From the NCBI RefSeq assembly GCF_020735465.1, contig NZ_CP085935.1, positions 310,001-374,000 of the forward strand: a stretch of DNA of 64,000 bases, written 5' to 3'. Made by a program: the position numbers and the translations under genes. Under the pieces are notes generated by a model. That model did not search any database, had not been told where the DNA came from, and worked only from the letters and a program-made list of their open reading frames with translations. This document shows, piece after piece, positions 17,420 to 26,517 of the stretch. Source of the DNA: Collinsella stercoris DSM 13279 (lineage in GTDB: Bacteria > Actinomycetota > Coriobacteriia > Coriobacteriales > Coriobacteriaceae). Positions within the stretch are counted from its first letter, which is position 1, and the number at the start of each line of letters is the position of its first letter.

Positions 17420-19213
17420 ATGACGAACGAAACGGAGCAGGAACGGGTATCGCGCGGAACCACCGCGTCCAAGGCGGCATCACGGCCCTTGAGCCCTGAG
17501 GACACGGTGAACCTGGAGGGCGTCGAAGAGGCCCTGCGCACGTCGTGGCGCGCCCCGCGAGCCGTCGACCTGTTCCCTGAGGAGCCTGAGGCCATGGCGC
17601 CCTCCGAGGAATTCAAGCTGTCCTCGGAGGGGCGCCGCAAGCGCATAGGGGAGATCTTCAATATCGCGCGGAGGTACGAGGCGTGGCACAATATCACGCC
17701 CCGGCGCTTGCGTTGCATGCTCGAGGATCTCGGTCCCATGTTCGTCAAGATGGGCCAGATCCTGGCGAATCGTTCGGAGATTTTGCCGCAGGAGTATTGC
17801 GATGAGCTGCGACGCCTGCGCTCCGATGTCGAACCGGTTCCGTTTGCCGTGGTGAACGAGTGCCTGGTCGCCGAGTATGGCAGGCCGCTCAACGAGATCT
17901 TCTCCCATATCGACCGCAAGCCCCTGGGCAGCGCCTCGCTCGCCCAGGTGCATCGCGCCACGCTCGTGACCGGCGAGGACGTCGCCATCAAGGTGCAGCG
18001 CCCCGGAGCCCAGCAGGTTATGGCGCAGGACATCGACATCATGCGCTCGATCGTGCGCCATGCATCGCGCTTTGTCAAAACCGATCAGTTCATCGACCTC
18101 AAGGGCGTGGTGGAGGAGCTGTGGCAATCGTTTCGCGAGGAGACGAACTTCCTCATGGAGGCGCGCAACCTCGACGACTTCCACCGGTTCCACGAGGGTT
18201 CCTCGTCCATCTCGTGCCCGCGGTCGTATTTGCCGTATTGCACCGAGCACATCGTGGTCATGGACTACGTCGACGGCATTTCCATCGCCGATCCCGAGGC
18301 CCTCGAAGAAGCGGGGTACAACCTTAAGAAGGTCGGCGCCGCCATCGTGGACGACTACGCCACGCAGGTTCTCGACGACGGCTTTTTCCATGCCGACCCT
18401 CATGCGGGCAATATCATCGTCAAGGACGGAGTGGTGTACTTCATCGACCTCGGCATGGTGGGGCGCATGTCCAGCCACGACCGCGGCATCGTGAAGGACA
18501 TGGTGTACGCCGTCGCATCGGGTGATGTCCCCAAGCTCAAGGACTCCCTCATGCGCTTCGCCGTGACGCGCGGCGACTCGTCCGAGCTCGATCACTCGAC
18601 GTTCCTCACCGACCTCGACTTCATCATCGCGGATTTCGCCTGCCTCGACTTGGGCGACTTGGACATCGGCGAGTTCCTCACCTCGCTCATCAACTTGGCG
18701 CGTAAAAACGATGTCGAGCTGCCGAGCGTGGTGACTATGTTCGCGCGCGGCATGGTAACGCTCGAGGGCCTGCTCACCGAGTACATGCCCGATGTGAACA
18801 TGATCGAGATCATCACCGACCACATCAAGCATGAGAAGAGCTCATATCAACGGGCGCGCGAGGCGTCCAAGGAGCTTGCCGGCGCGTCATATCGTGCGCT
18901 CAAGGGGCATTTGGAAATGGCAGAGCAGCTGGGCCTGGCGTCGCGGATGCTCACGCGCGGGCAGCTCAAGATGAATATGCAGGTGCTCGGCAGCGAGCAG
19001 GTCCTGCGCCATGTGGGCGGCATCGTGGACCGTCTGTCCATGTCGATCGTCATCGCCGGCCTGTTCATCGGTTCCTCGGTGGTGTATTACGCCAAGATCG
19101 AGCCGGTCATCTTTGGCATCCCGGTTATCGGGTTCTTGGGGTATGCGAGCGCCCTGTTCCTGGCGCTTGGGCTGGGACGTGAGATTTGGCGCAACGGGCA
19201 CGGGAAGAAGTGA
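17420..19213 (+). CDS. ABC1/AarF/UbiB-family atypical kinase
   Basis: 597 residues. The KxGQ motif is in MFVKMGQILANRSEILP. It is followed by the Ala-rich loop GSASLAQVHRATL, the VAIKVQRPG lysine, DPHAGNIIV (catalytic loop) and DLGMVGRM (metal site). The C-terminus carries two hydrophobic segments (IVIAGLFIGSSVVYY and PVIGFLGYASALFLAL), so it is membrane anchored. In other bacteria UbiB supports quinone biosynthesis; the substrate here is unknown. It probably forms an operon with the phasin-like gene. Confidence 0.93.
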   Translation: MTNETEQERVSRGTTASKAASRPLSPEDTVNLEGVEEALRTSWRAPRAVDLFPEEPEAMAPSEEFKLSSEGRRKRIGEIFNIARRYEAWHNITPRRLRCMLEDLGPMFVKMGQILANRSEILPQEYCDELRRLRSDVEPVPFAVVNECLVAEYGRPLNEIFSHIDRKPLGSASLAQVHRATLVTGEDVAIKVQRPGAQQVMAQDIDIMRSIVRHASRFVKTDQFIDLKGVVEELWQSFREETNFLMEARNLDDFHRFHEGSSSISCPRSYLPYCTEHIVVMDYVDGISIADPEALEEAGYNLKKVGAAIVDDYATQVLDDGFFHADPHAGNIIVKDGVVYFIDLGMVGRMSSHDRGIVKDMVYAVASGDVPKLKDSLMRFAVTRGDSSELDHSTFLTDLDFIIADFACLDLGDLDIGEFLTSLINLARKNDVELPSVVTMFARGMVTLEGLLTEYMPDVNMIEIITDHIKHEKSSYQRAREASKELAGASYRALKGHLEMAEQLGLASRMLTRGQLKMNMQVLGSEQVLRHVGGIVDRLSMSIVIAGLFIGSSVVYYAKIEPVIFGIPVIGFLGYASALFLALGLGREIWRNGHGKK

Positions 19214-19235
19214 TACGCGGGGCTGTAGCTCGCCC

Positions 19236-19471
19236 GATCCGGGTGTGAGGTCCGGCGCTCGGACAGTCCTGCTCGCACGAAGAGCCCGCGTCTTCGACCC
19301 AACAAATGGGTGCGGTGCATGGAGCTTGCGGTGGGTCTCACATCCGGTTCGGCCGTCCGAGATGGCGGGTATAAAGGCCCATGCGAGTTCCGCATGAGCC
19401 GAAGGCCCCAGTGGGGCCTTCGTGCGAGCAGGACTGCCCGAGCAGGGGTCTTTATACCCGCCCTCTCGGAC
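19236..19471. repeat. Pair of nested palindromes between the AarF kinase and rlmA
   Basis: The 348-base gap 19214-19561 holds no gene. Outer arms at 19355-19376 and 19450-19471 match with one mismatch and enclose an inner hairpin GAAGGCCCC/GGGGCCTTC (19401-19421). A further arm pair CCGGGTGTGAGG (about 19239) and CTCACATCCGG (about 19335) lies to the left. The inner part (GTTCCGC..GAGCCGAAGG) and the segment GCTCGGACAGTCC (19259) recur near 45935-46145, so this is a dispersed repeat family. Confidence 0.8.
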
Positions 19472-19558
19472 TGCGGTAACCGGGTTGACGAAGGGGTGCT
19501 TGGGTGGCTGAGCGCCTTTCATGTCCCTTGCGGTTGCGTTGTTGAAGGCGCTGCAGGG

Positions 19559-20404
19559 CTACTGCTTTAGTGGACGTGCGGTGAGGATCTCGGCGTCTAC
19601 GGTTATGTGGGTGAGGACATCGAGGTCGAGAGAGTGGGCGTCCATGCCAAAGGTCACGGGACTCATACGGGCGAGGTCGCGTGCGAGTTCACGCGTGACG
19701 GCGCTTGTTTGAGTCGTTCGCGTGCGTCCGGCGAGGTCCATGTGACGCGTGAGATGCTCGGCGACGCCGTGGTCCTGCACGTCGACGTGAGAGAGGTTGC
19801 ACCCGGCGAGTTGACGGAGCTCATGCATGTGACCAGGCGCGGGAACGACCTTTACCAGTGCGCCGTTCGGCTTGAGAACGCGCTGGAACTCGGCGTAATT
19901 TGCGGGCGTGAAGACGTTCAGGATGACGTCCACGGAATGGTCTTGCATCGGCATGTTCGCCAAGTCTGCCACAAGCCAGCGCTCGGCACCGCCACCGCGG
20001 GCGGCGCAACGGACGGCGTCCTTGGCGATGTCGATGCCGATGCACGTGCCGCCCAGCCTCGAAGCGACGGCTTTGAGGTGGGAGCCCTCTCCGCACCCCG
20101 CATCGATGATAACGTGGTTCTCTGACAGGTTGAGATCCTCAAGTGCGTGGATGAGCGCCTCGTTCAGGGCGCGGTAGTACCCGGCCTCCATGACGCGCTG
20201 GCGACTCGCGAAGAACGCCTCGTCGTATCCCTTGAGAGCTCCTTGCTGGGGGATGAGGTTGAGAAAGCCCTTAGACGAGATCGCGAAGTCGTGGCCGCGC
20301 GTGCAGCGCACGGAGCACGCCGTTGCATGCAGGGGTTCACCGCAAAGCGGGCAGCGCAGCAGACGGGCGATGTCCAGGTGTTTTTGAATGCCGGGGCGCG
20401 CCAT
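19559..20404 (-). CDS. rlmA: 23S rRNA (guanine-N1)-methyltransferase RlmA-type
   Basis: 281 residues. The N-terminal zinc ribbon is LLRCPLCGEPLHATACSVRCTRGHDFAISSKGFLNLI (CxxC...CxxxH). A class I SAM fold follows (VIIDAGCGEGSHLKAVA, GIDIAKDAV), then NVFTPANYAEFQRVLKPNGALVKV. This matches RlmA(I/II), which methylates G745/G748 of 23S rRNA and can affect macrolide/tylosin sensitivity. It starts 3 bases after the upstream GNAT gene, so they are co-transcribed. Confidence 0.9.
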   Translation of the reverse strand: MARPGIQKHLDIARLLRCPLCGEPLHATACSVRCTRGHDFAISSKGFLNLIPQQGALKGYDEAFFASRQRVMEAGYYRALNEALIHALEDLNLSENHVIIDAGCGEGSHLKAVASRLGGTCIGIDIAKDAVRCAARGGGAERWLVADLANMPMQDHSVDVILNVFTPANYAEFQRVLKPNGALVKVVPAPGHMHELRQLAGCNLSHVDVQDHGVAEHLTRHMDLAGRTRTTQTSAVTRELARDLARMSPVTFGMDAHSLDLDVLTHITVDAEILTARPLKQ

Positions 20405-20407
20405 GGT

Positions 20408-20944
20408 CTACAGCAGCTTCTCGAACGCGACGCGCAGCGGGTCCGCCTCTCCCTCGTAGGGGAGCGCGATGACGCCGCAGCGCTGGTAGCCGAGCTTCTG
20501 CGCAAGCCCCTGCAGCGGAAGGTTGCGCTCGTGCGTGTCGATGCGCATGCTCTTGGCGCCGTGCTCGCGCGCGATACGCTCGCACTCCTCGAACATGAAG
20601 GACATGACGCCCTGATGCGCCGCGGCTTTGCTCACCGCGCAGCGATGAATCACACCGTACGTCGGGGAGCTCGATGAGGAATCGGTGAGCCATGCGCCGT
20701 CGATCGCGTCGTAGGTCTCATCGCCGGTAAAGGAAAGCGCCAATGTGCCCACGAGGGCTCCATCGGCAGACTCGGCAACGTAGGCCGCACCGTGCTCGAT
20801 GTCCTCCGTGATGTCGATGCGGTTGGGGTATTCCCCCTGCCATTGCGGGATGTCGAGCTCCGCAAGCGCGGCCTTGCCGTCGGTCAGGCATGTCTCGGCG
20901 GCAGCGACGTCCGCTTTTGTTGTGGGGCGAACAACCAGCTTCAT
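20408..20944 (-). CDS. GNAT-family N-acetyltransferase
   Basis: 178 residues with the GNAT layout: a long N-terminal helix pair, VGTLALSF, then IHRCAVSKAAAHQGVMSFMFEECERIAREHGAKSMRIDTHERNLPLQGLAQKLGYQRCG, which includes the acetyl-CoA-binding and C-terminal motifs. The substrate is unknown. GGGAG precedes the ATG. First gene of a two-gene operon with rlmA. Confidence 0.85.
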   Translation of the reverse strand: MKLVVRPTTKADVAAAETCLTDGKAALAELDIPQWQGEYPNRIDITEDIEHGAAYVAESADGALVGTLALSFTGDETYDAIDGAWLTDSSSSSPTYGVIHRCAVSKAAAHQGVMSFMFEECERIAREHGAKSMRIDTHERNLPLQGLAQKLGYQRCGVIALPYEGEADPLRVAFEKLL

Positions 20945-21052
20945 ACGATGCTCCCATTTCTGTCGCGATCTACATGCTGTAAACGCGTATACTCTCTTGT
21001 AGTACGCGAAGTGTGCCCATCGCCCTCATCCAAAAGGAAGGGGGTGGTCGTA

Positions 21053-21211
21053 GTGTCTGAAGCGATTGTACTTCTCGCGATCGTTACCATCCTGGTGATT
21101 GTCGCTAAAGCCTCATTGTCTTCTTGCATAAAAAGACTCCGGGCCGCCCTGCCAGACGACCCGGAGTCTGAGTGCGAGACGCTTAGCGTTTCCACCGGCC
21201 CCTGTTGTTAG
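21053..21211 (+). CDS. Small single-pass membrane peptide, toxin/holin-like
   Basis: A GTG-initiated 52-residue frame with a strong SD (GGAAGGGGG, 21037-21045). SEAIVLLAIVTILVIVAKASL is a short charged start plus one membrane helix, followed by a polar Cys-containing tail. The layout matches the small holin-like type I toxins of Gram-positive bacteria. The coding DNA contains a perfect 10-bp hairpin (AGACTCCGGG 21134-21143 with CCCGGAGTCT 21160-21169). A -10-like TATACT lies at 20988-20993. No antisense RNA promoter could be proven. Confidence 0.5.
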   Translation: MSEAIVLLAIVTILVIVAKASLSSCIKRLRAALPDDPESECETLSVSTGPCC

Positions 21212-21284
21212 CGTTAAAGAGGGTGAGCCTCGCGTACTGTCACCACATCATAGCACATCGCCGTTCATGCCATTGGGCGGTCTG

Positions 21285-23450
21285 TTAGAACTGCGACGGG
21301 TGCTTATCGAAGAAGTCGAAGCGCGGCGGCAGTGCCTTGACGGCATGTTCGCCCGGCTGCTCGCCCAGCTCGACCACGAGCTCGTCGTTCGTCTTGAAGA
21401 TGTTGTCCCAGCTAAAGAACACCTCGGGCGTGATGGCAAAGTGCTCGCAGATCTTCTCGCAGCCCGTCGGCACGATGCCGTGCATGAGGACGGTGGCCGC
21501 GCGCAGCTGGTGGAACGCGTCGACAAGCGCCTGCGTCATGGCTGCGTCTGCCTCGGCGCCCTCGGCGTTCTTGGCGGCCTTGGAGGCGTCGCTCCAGCGC
21601 TTGTTGGCGGCGCGCAGGAACTCGTCGCAAACGCCGAGGGCGTGGTGCAGCTCAAAGGTGTGCATGGCCTGCTCGAACGCGATGATGGCCTGCTCAGTTT
21701 CGGCAACGACGGCCTCGCTCGGGGCACCGGTGGGAATGCGGCCGGTGCGGTAAGCGGCCTCGTCGCCCTCCTTGACGGCCACGCCGTAGAAGCACGAGCG
21801 CGCCAGGCGGTTGAACACGCCGGTGAGCAGCGCACCCTCCTTGAGGGCAGGGTCGATCACGCGCTTATCGTTGCGGGCGAGGACGGGATTGCCGTCCTTG
21901 TCCTTGCCGGTCACGCGCGTGTCGAACGCCTTGGGCGAGAAGCTCACCGGCTTTTCGCCCAAACCGAGCGACAGCCAGTGGGCGCGTAGCTGCTCGGGCG
22001 TGTAGTGCTCGAGCATCTCGTGCGCGAGCGGCGGCGGCGTCTGGGAGCTGGAGCTCGCCTTTTTGCCCATGTAGAGGATGTGGTAGTTGGCCGCCACGCA
22101 GGACTGCTGCATGTTCCAGTCGAGCGCCTCCCACATGCCGGTCTGCGCGATGCAGTAGAAGTAGATGTTGTCCTGACCGATGAACTGGTAGACGCGGGCG
22201 TCCTCGCTCGCCCACCAGTCGCGCCAGTCGAGGCTCGCATGCGTGTAGGCGGGCTCATCCATGATCATGGCCGGGGCGTCGCCCGTGAGCTCGGCATCCT
22301 CGACGGCAGTCGGGGCGAGTTCGGAGGGGTCCGCGCCCTCGTTCTCGAGCTTGGCGGCGTCGCGCGCGAGCACGGCGCGGGTGAAGCTGATGGGCGCCCA
22401 CAGGCTCTCCGGCCACACCCAAGCCGTGAGGTCGCGGCAGCCCTCGACCTCGGGCAGCGGCACGCCCCATTCGACGTTGCCGGAAATGCGGAACGGCACG
22501 AGCGCCTTGCCGGAGCGGAAGCGCACGCCGGCGCGGTTGAGGACCTCATGCGCCTCGTCGCGCTCACGCCAAGTGGGGAAGACCACCGTGAAGGAGCCTT
22601 TGTTGCCCTCGGCCTCGATGACCTCATGGGTGGGGAGCTCGGAGCGCACCGCCTCGAACTCATCGCGGAACTTGACCTGGATGAACAGACGCGGGGCGTC
22701 GAGCCATTCCTGCATGGTCTTGGAGACCACGGAGCGGACCGTGGGGTCGGTGGCGAGGCGTTCGGTGTGCTCGCGCATGAACTCCGTGTAGGAGGGCAGG
22801 TCGAAGTACAGGTTGTCGACGGGCACGAGCTCGGGGGTCTCGCCCGTGAGCGCGCTCTTGGGGGCGATGAGCTCCTCGGGCTCGAACTGGTGACCGAGGT
22901 CGCACTCGTCGGCGTAGGCCTTCTCGGACTTGCAGCCTTGGATGGGGCAGCGGCCGAGCACCTGGCGGCCGTTCAGGAACTGGCCGGCGGCCGGGTCAAA
23001 GAACTGTTTGGTGGTGAGCTTGGTGAGCTTGCCCTGCTCGTGGAGGCGCTCGACGATCTCGGCGGTCACGCGCTCATGGATGTGCACGGCGGGCTCCAGG
23101 GCGCTGCCGGCGTACAGGTCGCAGGACACGCCGAAGCTCGCCAGGTCGGTCTCCTGGCTGTCGTGGTTCTCGCGGACGTAATCGGAGATGTGCTTGTCAT
23201 AGCCGTCCGTCTCGCGGCGCTTGCGGAAGCCCTCCATGATGGGGGAGCCGTAGCAGTCCGTGCCCGAGACGAAGATCACGTTCTCGCGGCCCAGGCGGTC
23301 GCGCAGGAAGCGGGCGTAGAAGTCCGCAGGCACGAACACGCCGCCGACGTGGCCGAAGTGCAGGCCCTTGTTGCCGTAGGGCATGCCTGCGGTGACGACG
23401 GCGCGGCGGGGCCAAGAGGGGCGGTCGGCGCGGGTGAGCTGTGCTGTCAT
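21285..23450 (-). CDS. metG: Methionyl-tRNA synthetase
   Basis: 721 residues from ATG 23450 (AGAAGGA upstream). The N-terminal VVTAGMPYGNKGLHFGHVGG holds the class I HIGH-type signature (HFGH), GTDCYGSPI is the usual active-site loop, and FIGQDNIYFYCIAQ precedes the KMSKS-like loop MGKKASSSSQTPPP. The zinc knuckle is abnormal or replaced (CPIQGCKSEKAYADECDLGH). It charges tRNA-Met in the cytosol. The frame stays open far upstream of 23450, but that part overlaps the divergent DUF3267 gene and is not coding. Confidence 0.93.
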   Translation of the reverse strand: MTAQLTRADRPSWPRRAVVTAGMPYGNKGLHFGHVGGVFVPADFYARFLRDRLGRENVIFVSGTDCYGSPIMEGFRKRRETDGYDKHISDYVRENHDSQETDLASFGVSCDLYAGSALEPAVHIHERVTAEIVERLHEQGKLTKLTTKQFFDPAAGQFLNGRQVLGRCPIQGCKSEKAYADECDLGHQFEPEELIAPKSALTGETPELVPVDNLYFDLPSYTEFMREHTERLATDPTVRSVVSKTMQEWLDAPRLFIQVKFRDEFEAVRSELPTHEVIEAEGNKGSFTVVFPTWRERDEAHEVLNRAGVRFRSGKALVPFRISGNVEWGVPLPEVEGCRDLTAWVWPESLWAPISFTRAVLARDAAKLENEGADPSELAPTAVEDAELTGDAPAMIMDEPAYTHASLDWRDWWASEDARVYQFIGQDNIYFYCIAQTGMWEALDWNMQQSCVAANYHILYMGKKASSSSQTPPPLAHEMLEHYTPEQLRAHWLSLGLGEKPVSFSPKAFDTRVTGKDKDGNPVLARNDKRVIDPALKEGALLTGVFNRLARSCFYGVAVKEGDEAAYRTGRIPTGAPSEAVVAETEQAIIAFEQAMHTFELHHALGVCDEFLRAANKRWSDASKAAKNAEGAEADAAMTQALVDAFHQLRAATVLMHGIVPTGCEKICEHFAITPEVFFSWDNIFKTNDELVVELGEQPGEHAVKALPPRFDFFDKHPSQF

Positions 23451-23603
23451 AGCTATCCTTCTTTCGGCTGCGATCCCAGTCGTTGATGCGTGTGTTGCGG
23501 CGGGCGGGTCGGTGCCATCGTGAGGCGGTTTCCGGCACCCGCTGTCCAAATGTAACCTCACATTATCGCACAGGTGTCCGCTCGAGACGCTACACTTGGG
23601 TGC

Positions 23604-24635
23604 ATGAGAAAAATAGGGGACATACACGTGTTTGAGGACGAGCCGTTCTTGCGTTTTGCGCGCAGGGCCTCGGGCCTCGTTGTGCTTGGCGGGGTGCTCG
23701 CGGCGGCGCTGTGGGGCGCGGCCATGAGCGCGCTGCACGCCGTGGCGGGCGCACCCGTCGTGCCCTTTGAGCTGGGGGCCATGTTTGGCGAGTGGGGCAA
23801 TCGCCTCTTGGGGGTCGAAGGGGGTCAGGGCTTCACCGTGTGGTGGTGGGTCCTGCTCGTCGCCGTGTCGGCGGCGTCGTTCGCGCTCCACGAATTGGTG
23901 CACGCGTTCTTCTTTAAGCAGTACGCGCCTCCCGGCACGCGCGTGACGTTCGGCTCCAATCTGGGGATGGGAATGCTGTACGCGAGCGCGGAGGGCGTCG
24001 TGTACGGGCGCGTCCAGTATCTGACGATCGCGCTCGCCCCGAGCGTCGTGGTGACCTTGCTGCTCATGGCGGTGGGCCTGGGGCTCAGGTGGCCGCTTTG
24101 GACCATCCTCGTGGTCGTTGTGCACCTTTCCGGATGTACGGGCGACTGGGGGTATGTGCGGGCGATCGTTCGCAATCCGGCCATCGCCTTTTGCGAAGAC
24201 ACGTCCTATGGCGTGGCGTTCTATGCGGAAGGGCGCGCCGATGCGGATCGCGGGCCCGGCGCGCACCTCGATCTCGTCGACGGCGGCGCGACCGTCGCGC
24301 CCCTCGGTCCCACCGGCGATTGCAGGCCCGCCGGGCACGTCGGTTGCTCCATCGATGACTGCGGTCCACAATCCGCGAGCGAGCGCGGATGTGCCTTGGG
24401 GCTTGATCGCGCCGGCGCCGCCGGGGCTGTCGACGTTGCTGCCATCGATCCCGCTGATTCCGTTTGCGCTGCCACTGATGCTGCGTCCGCCACCGGCGCT
24501 GCCGATGTTGACGCCACCGCCGATGCCACCGCCGCAAACGTCGGCGCTACCGCCGCCGCTGCCGGCGCCGCCGATCCTTCCGCATCGTGCGGCGCTCACG
24601 GCTTTACCGTTGTTGAAGGAGGACGTCGCCCATGA
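23604..24635 (+). CDS. DUF3267-type membrane protein with HExxH motif and low-complexity tail
   Basis: 343 residues. Residues about 20-215 contain four or so membrane segments and a zinc-protease-like HELVHAFFF (HExxH), as in DUF3267/YhfC-like proteins of unknown substrate. From about residue 215 the protein becomes an Ala/Asp/Gly-rich low-complexity tail of some 130 residues, which is unusual. The stop overlaps the queH start (ATGA at 24632-24635), which supports this frame and suggests translational coupling. Confidence 0.7.
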   Translation: MRKIGDIHVFEDEPFLRFARRASGLVVLGGVLAAALWGAAMSALHAVAGAPVVPFELGAMFGEWGNRLLGVEGGQGFTVWWWVLLVAVSAASFALHELVHAFFFKQYAPPGTRVTFGSNLGMGMLYASAEGVVYGRVQYLTIALAPSVVVTLLLMAVGLGLRWPLWTILVVVVHLSGCTGDWGYVRAIVRNPAIAFCEDTSYGVAFYAEGRADADRGPGAHLDLVDGGATVAPLGPTGDCRPAGHVGCSIDDCGPQSASERGCALGLDRAGAAGAVDVAAIDPADSVCAATDAASATGAADVDATADATAANVGATAAAAGAADPSASCGAHGFTVVEGGRRP

Positions 24636-25228
24636 CGCCATTGTTGCTGCATGCGTGCTGCGCCCCGTGCTCGCTCGAGCCGGTGCGGCTGCTGGTCGAG
24701 GAGGGCTTTGCACCCACCATCTGCTGGACCAATCCGAACATCCAGCCCGTTGCCGAGCATGATCGCCGCCTGGAGGAGCTGCGCCGCTGGACGGCGGACA
24801 TGCACCTGCCCCTCATCGAGGCGGGCGACGATCGCGCCCGTTGGGACGCTGCCGTGGCGCCGCTTGGGGCCGATCGCGAGCGGCGATGTCGAGCCTGCTA
24901 CGCGCTTCGCCTTGCCGAGGCGTGCCGCGTGGCCGAGCGCGAGGGCTTCTCCCATATCGCCACCACGCTCGCCGTCTCGCCCTACCAGCTGTTCGACACA
25001 TGCAACGACGTGTTGGAGAGGCTCGCGGCGGCCCATGGCCTCACGCCCGTCGTGCGCGATTTTCGCCCGTGGTATCCGCAGGCCACGCAGCGCTCCCGCG
25101 AGCTCGGCATGTACCGGCAGAATTACTGCGGCTGTCGCTTCTCCGCGGCGGAGGCGGCGCTCGACCGCGCTCGATTGCGCGAGGAGCGCAAGGCGGCAAA
25201 AGAGGCCGCCCGCAAGTCGAAGGCATAG
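24632..25228 (+). CDS. queH: Epoxyqueuosine reductase QueH
   Basis: 198 residues of the QueH (DUF208) family. The N-terminal LLLHACCAPCSLEPV carries the CCxxC metal/Fe-S cysteines, with CRACYALRL in the middle and NYCGCRFS near the C-terminus. QueH reduces epoxyqueuosine to queuosine in tRNA and replaces the unrelated QueG. The queA gene, which makes epoxyqueuosine, follows 62 bases later, so the last two queuosine steps are together. Confidence 0.94.
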   Translation: MTPLLLHACCAPCSLEPVRLLVEEGFAPTICWTNPNIQPVAEHDRRLEELRRWTADMHLPLIEAGDDRARWDAAVAPLGADRERRCRACYALRLAEACRVAEREGFSHIATTLAVSPYQLFDTCNDVLERLAAAHGLTPVVRDFRPWYPQATQRSRELGMYRQNYCGCRFSAAEAALDRARLREERKAAKEAARKSKA

Positions 25229-25290
25229 CCTCCACGGGGCTGCGCTATCATGGACGGCGGCTGTTCTGCGTTGATATGAAAGGTGGCACC

Positions 25291-26517
25291 ATGCGCACCG
25301 ACGATTTCGATTACAACCTGCCCGACGAGCTGATCGCCCAGGCGCCCGCGGAGCCCCGCGATTCGTGTCGGCTGCTCGTGCTCAATCGCGAGCTCGAGGG
25401 CGGCCCCGCCCGTGCCGTGGACGCCGTCGCGCTGGCGCACGGCGGATCGGTCGAGCATCGCCATTTTTACGACATCATCGATTACCTGGAGCCCGGCGAC
25501 CTGCTCGTGGCCAACCAGACGCGCGTCATGCCCGCCCGCCTGATCGGCAAAAAGCCCACGGGCGGCGTCGCCGAGACGCTGTTGCTCCGTCGCCGCGAGG
25601 ACATCGACGCCCTCGGGCACGTGTGGGAGTGCCTGGTGAATCCCGGCAAGCGCCTCAAGCCGGGCAATGTGGTCGAGTATCGCGCCGGCGGCTTGTTGGC
25701 CCCCGAGGGCTCGCCGGTGGTCCTGCGCGCCGAGATCGTCGACTTTGTGGACGACTCCAAGGGCGGACGCCTCGTGCGCTTCGAGCCCGTGGGCGCCAAC
25801 GAGCAGGGCGAGCCCCGCACGCTCGACGAGGCCATTCACGCCGCCGGCCATGTGCCGCTGCCTCCGTACATCACCGGGTACGAGGGCGATCCCGAGAAGT
25901 ACCAGACCGTGTACGCCATGAGCGAGGAGCACTCCGCCGCCGCCCCCACCGCTGGCCTGCACTTCACGCCCGAGCTGATCGAGCGCATCAAGGCCAAGGG
26001 CTGCGGTTGGGCGACCGTCGAGCTGGAGGTGGGCATCGACACCTTCCGCCTGGTGGAGGAGGACGATCCCACCGAGCACGTCATGCACACCGAGCGCTAT
26101 CACGTGCCGGCGGAGGTCGTCGAGGCCGTGCATGCCGCCAAGGCCGCCGGTCGCCGCGTGATCGCCGTGGGCACCACCGCCGTGCGCTCGCTCGAGAGCG
26201 CGTGGGACGCGAATGCCGCGGCGAGCGTGCCCCCCGTGACCGCCCGTGGGTTCGAGGGCCGCGAGGACGGTGCCGATATGTGCGGTGCGGGCGACATCGT
26301 GACTCGCGAGGACGCGACCACCAATCTCTATCTCATGCCGGGATCGACCTATCACGTGGTCGATGCGCTCATCACGAACTTCCACGTCCCGCGCTCCACG
26401 CTCATGATGCTCGTCTCCGCGCTTGCCACCCGCGACCAGGTGATCGACGCCTATGAGGAGGCCGTGCGCGAGCGCTATCGCTTCTTTAGCTTTGGCGACG
26501 CGATGCTGATCGAGTAG
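25291..26517 (+). CDS. queA: S-adenosylmethionine:tRNA ribosyltransferase-isomerase QueA
   Basis: 408 residues from ATG 25291 (GAAAGG upstream). It starts MRTDDFDYNLPDELIAQAPAEPRDSCRLLV and contains GDLLVANQTRVMPARLIG, HVPLPPYITG and SAAAPTAGLHFTPELI, all QueA signatures, plus ITNFHVPRSTLMMLVSAL near the end. It transfers the ribosyl group from SAM to preQ1 in tRNA. An ATG 16 bases upstream would add five residues. Confidence 0.96.
   Translation: MRTDDFDYNLPDELIAQAPAEPRDSCRLLVLNRELEGGPARAVDAVALAHGGSVEHRHFYDIIDYLEPGDLLVANQTRVMPARLIGKKPTGGVAETLLLRRREDIDALGHVWECLVNPGKRLKPGNVVEYRAGGLLAPEGSPVVLRAEIVDFVDDSKGGRLVRFEPVGANEQGEPRTLDEAIHAAGHVPLPPYITGYEGDPEKYQTVYAMSEEHSAAAPTAGLHFTPELIERIKAKGCGWATVELEVGIDTFRLVEEDDPTEHVMHTERYHVPAEVVEAVHAAKAAGRRVIAVGTTAVRSLESAWDANAAASVPPVTARGFEGREDGADMCGAGDIVTREDATTNLYLMPGSTYHVVDALITNFHVPRSTLMMLVSALATRDQVIDAYEEAVRERYRFFSFGDAMLIE

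Noticed and set aside
23451..24713. Upstream extension of metG by some 420 residues
   Set aside because: It overlaps the divergent DUF3267 gene and is Gly-rich low complexity; metG has a clear start and SD at 23450.
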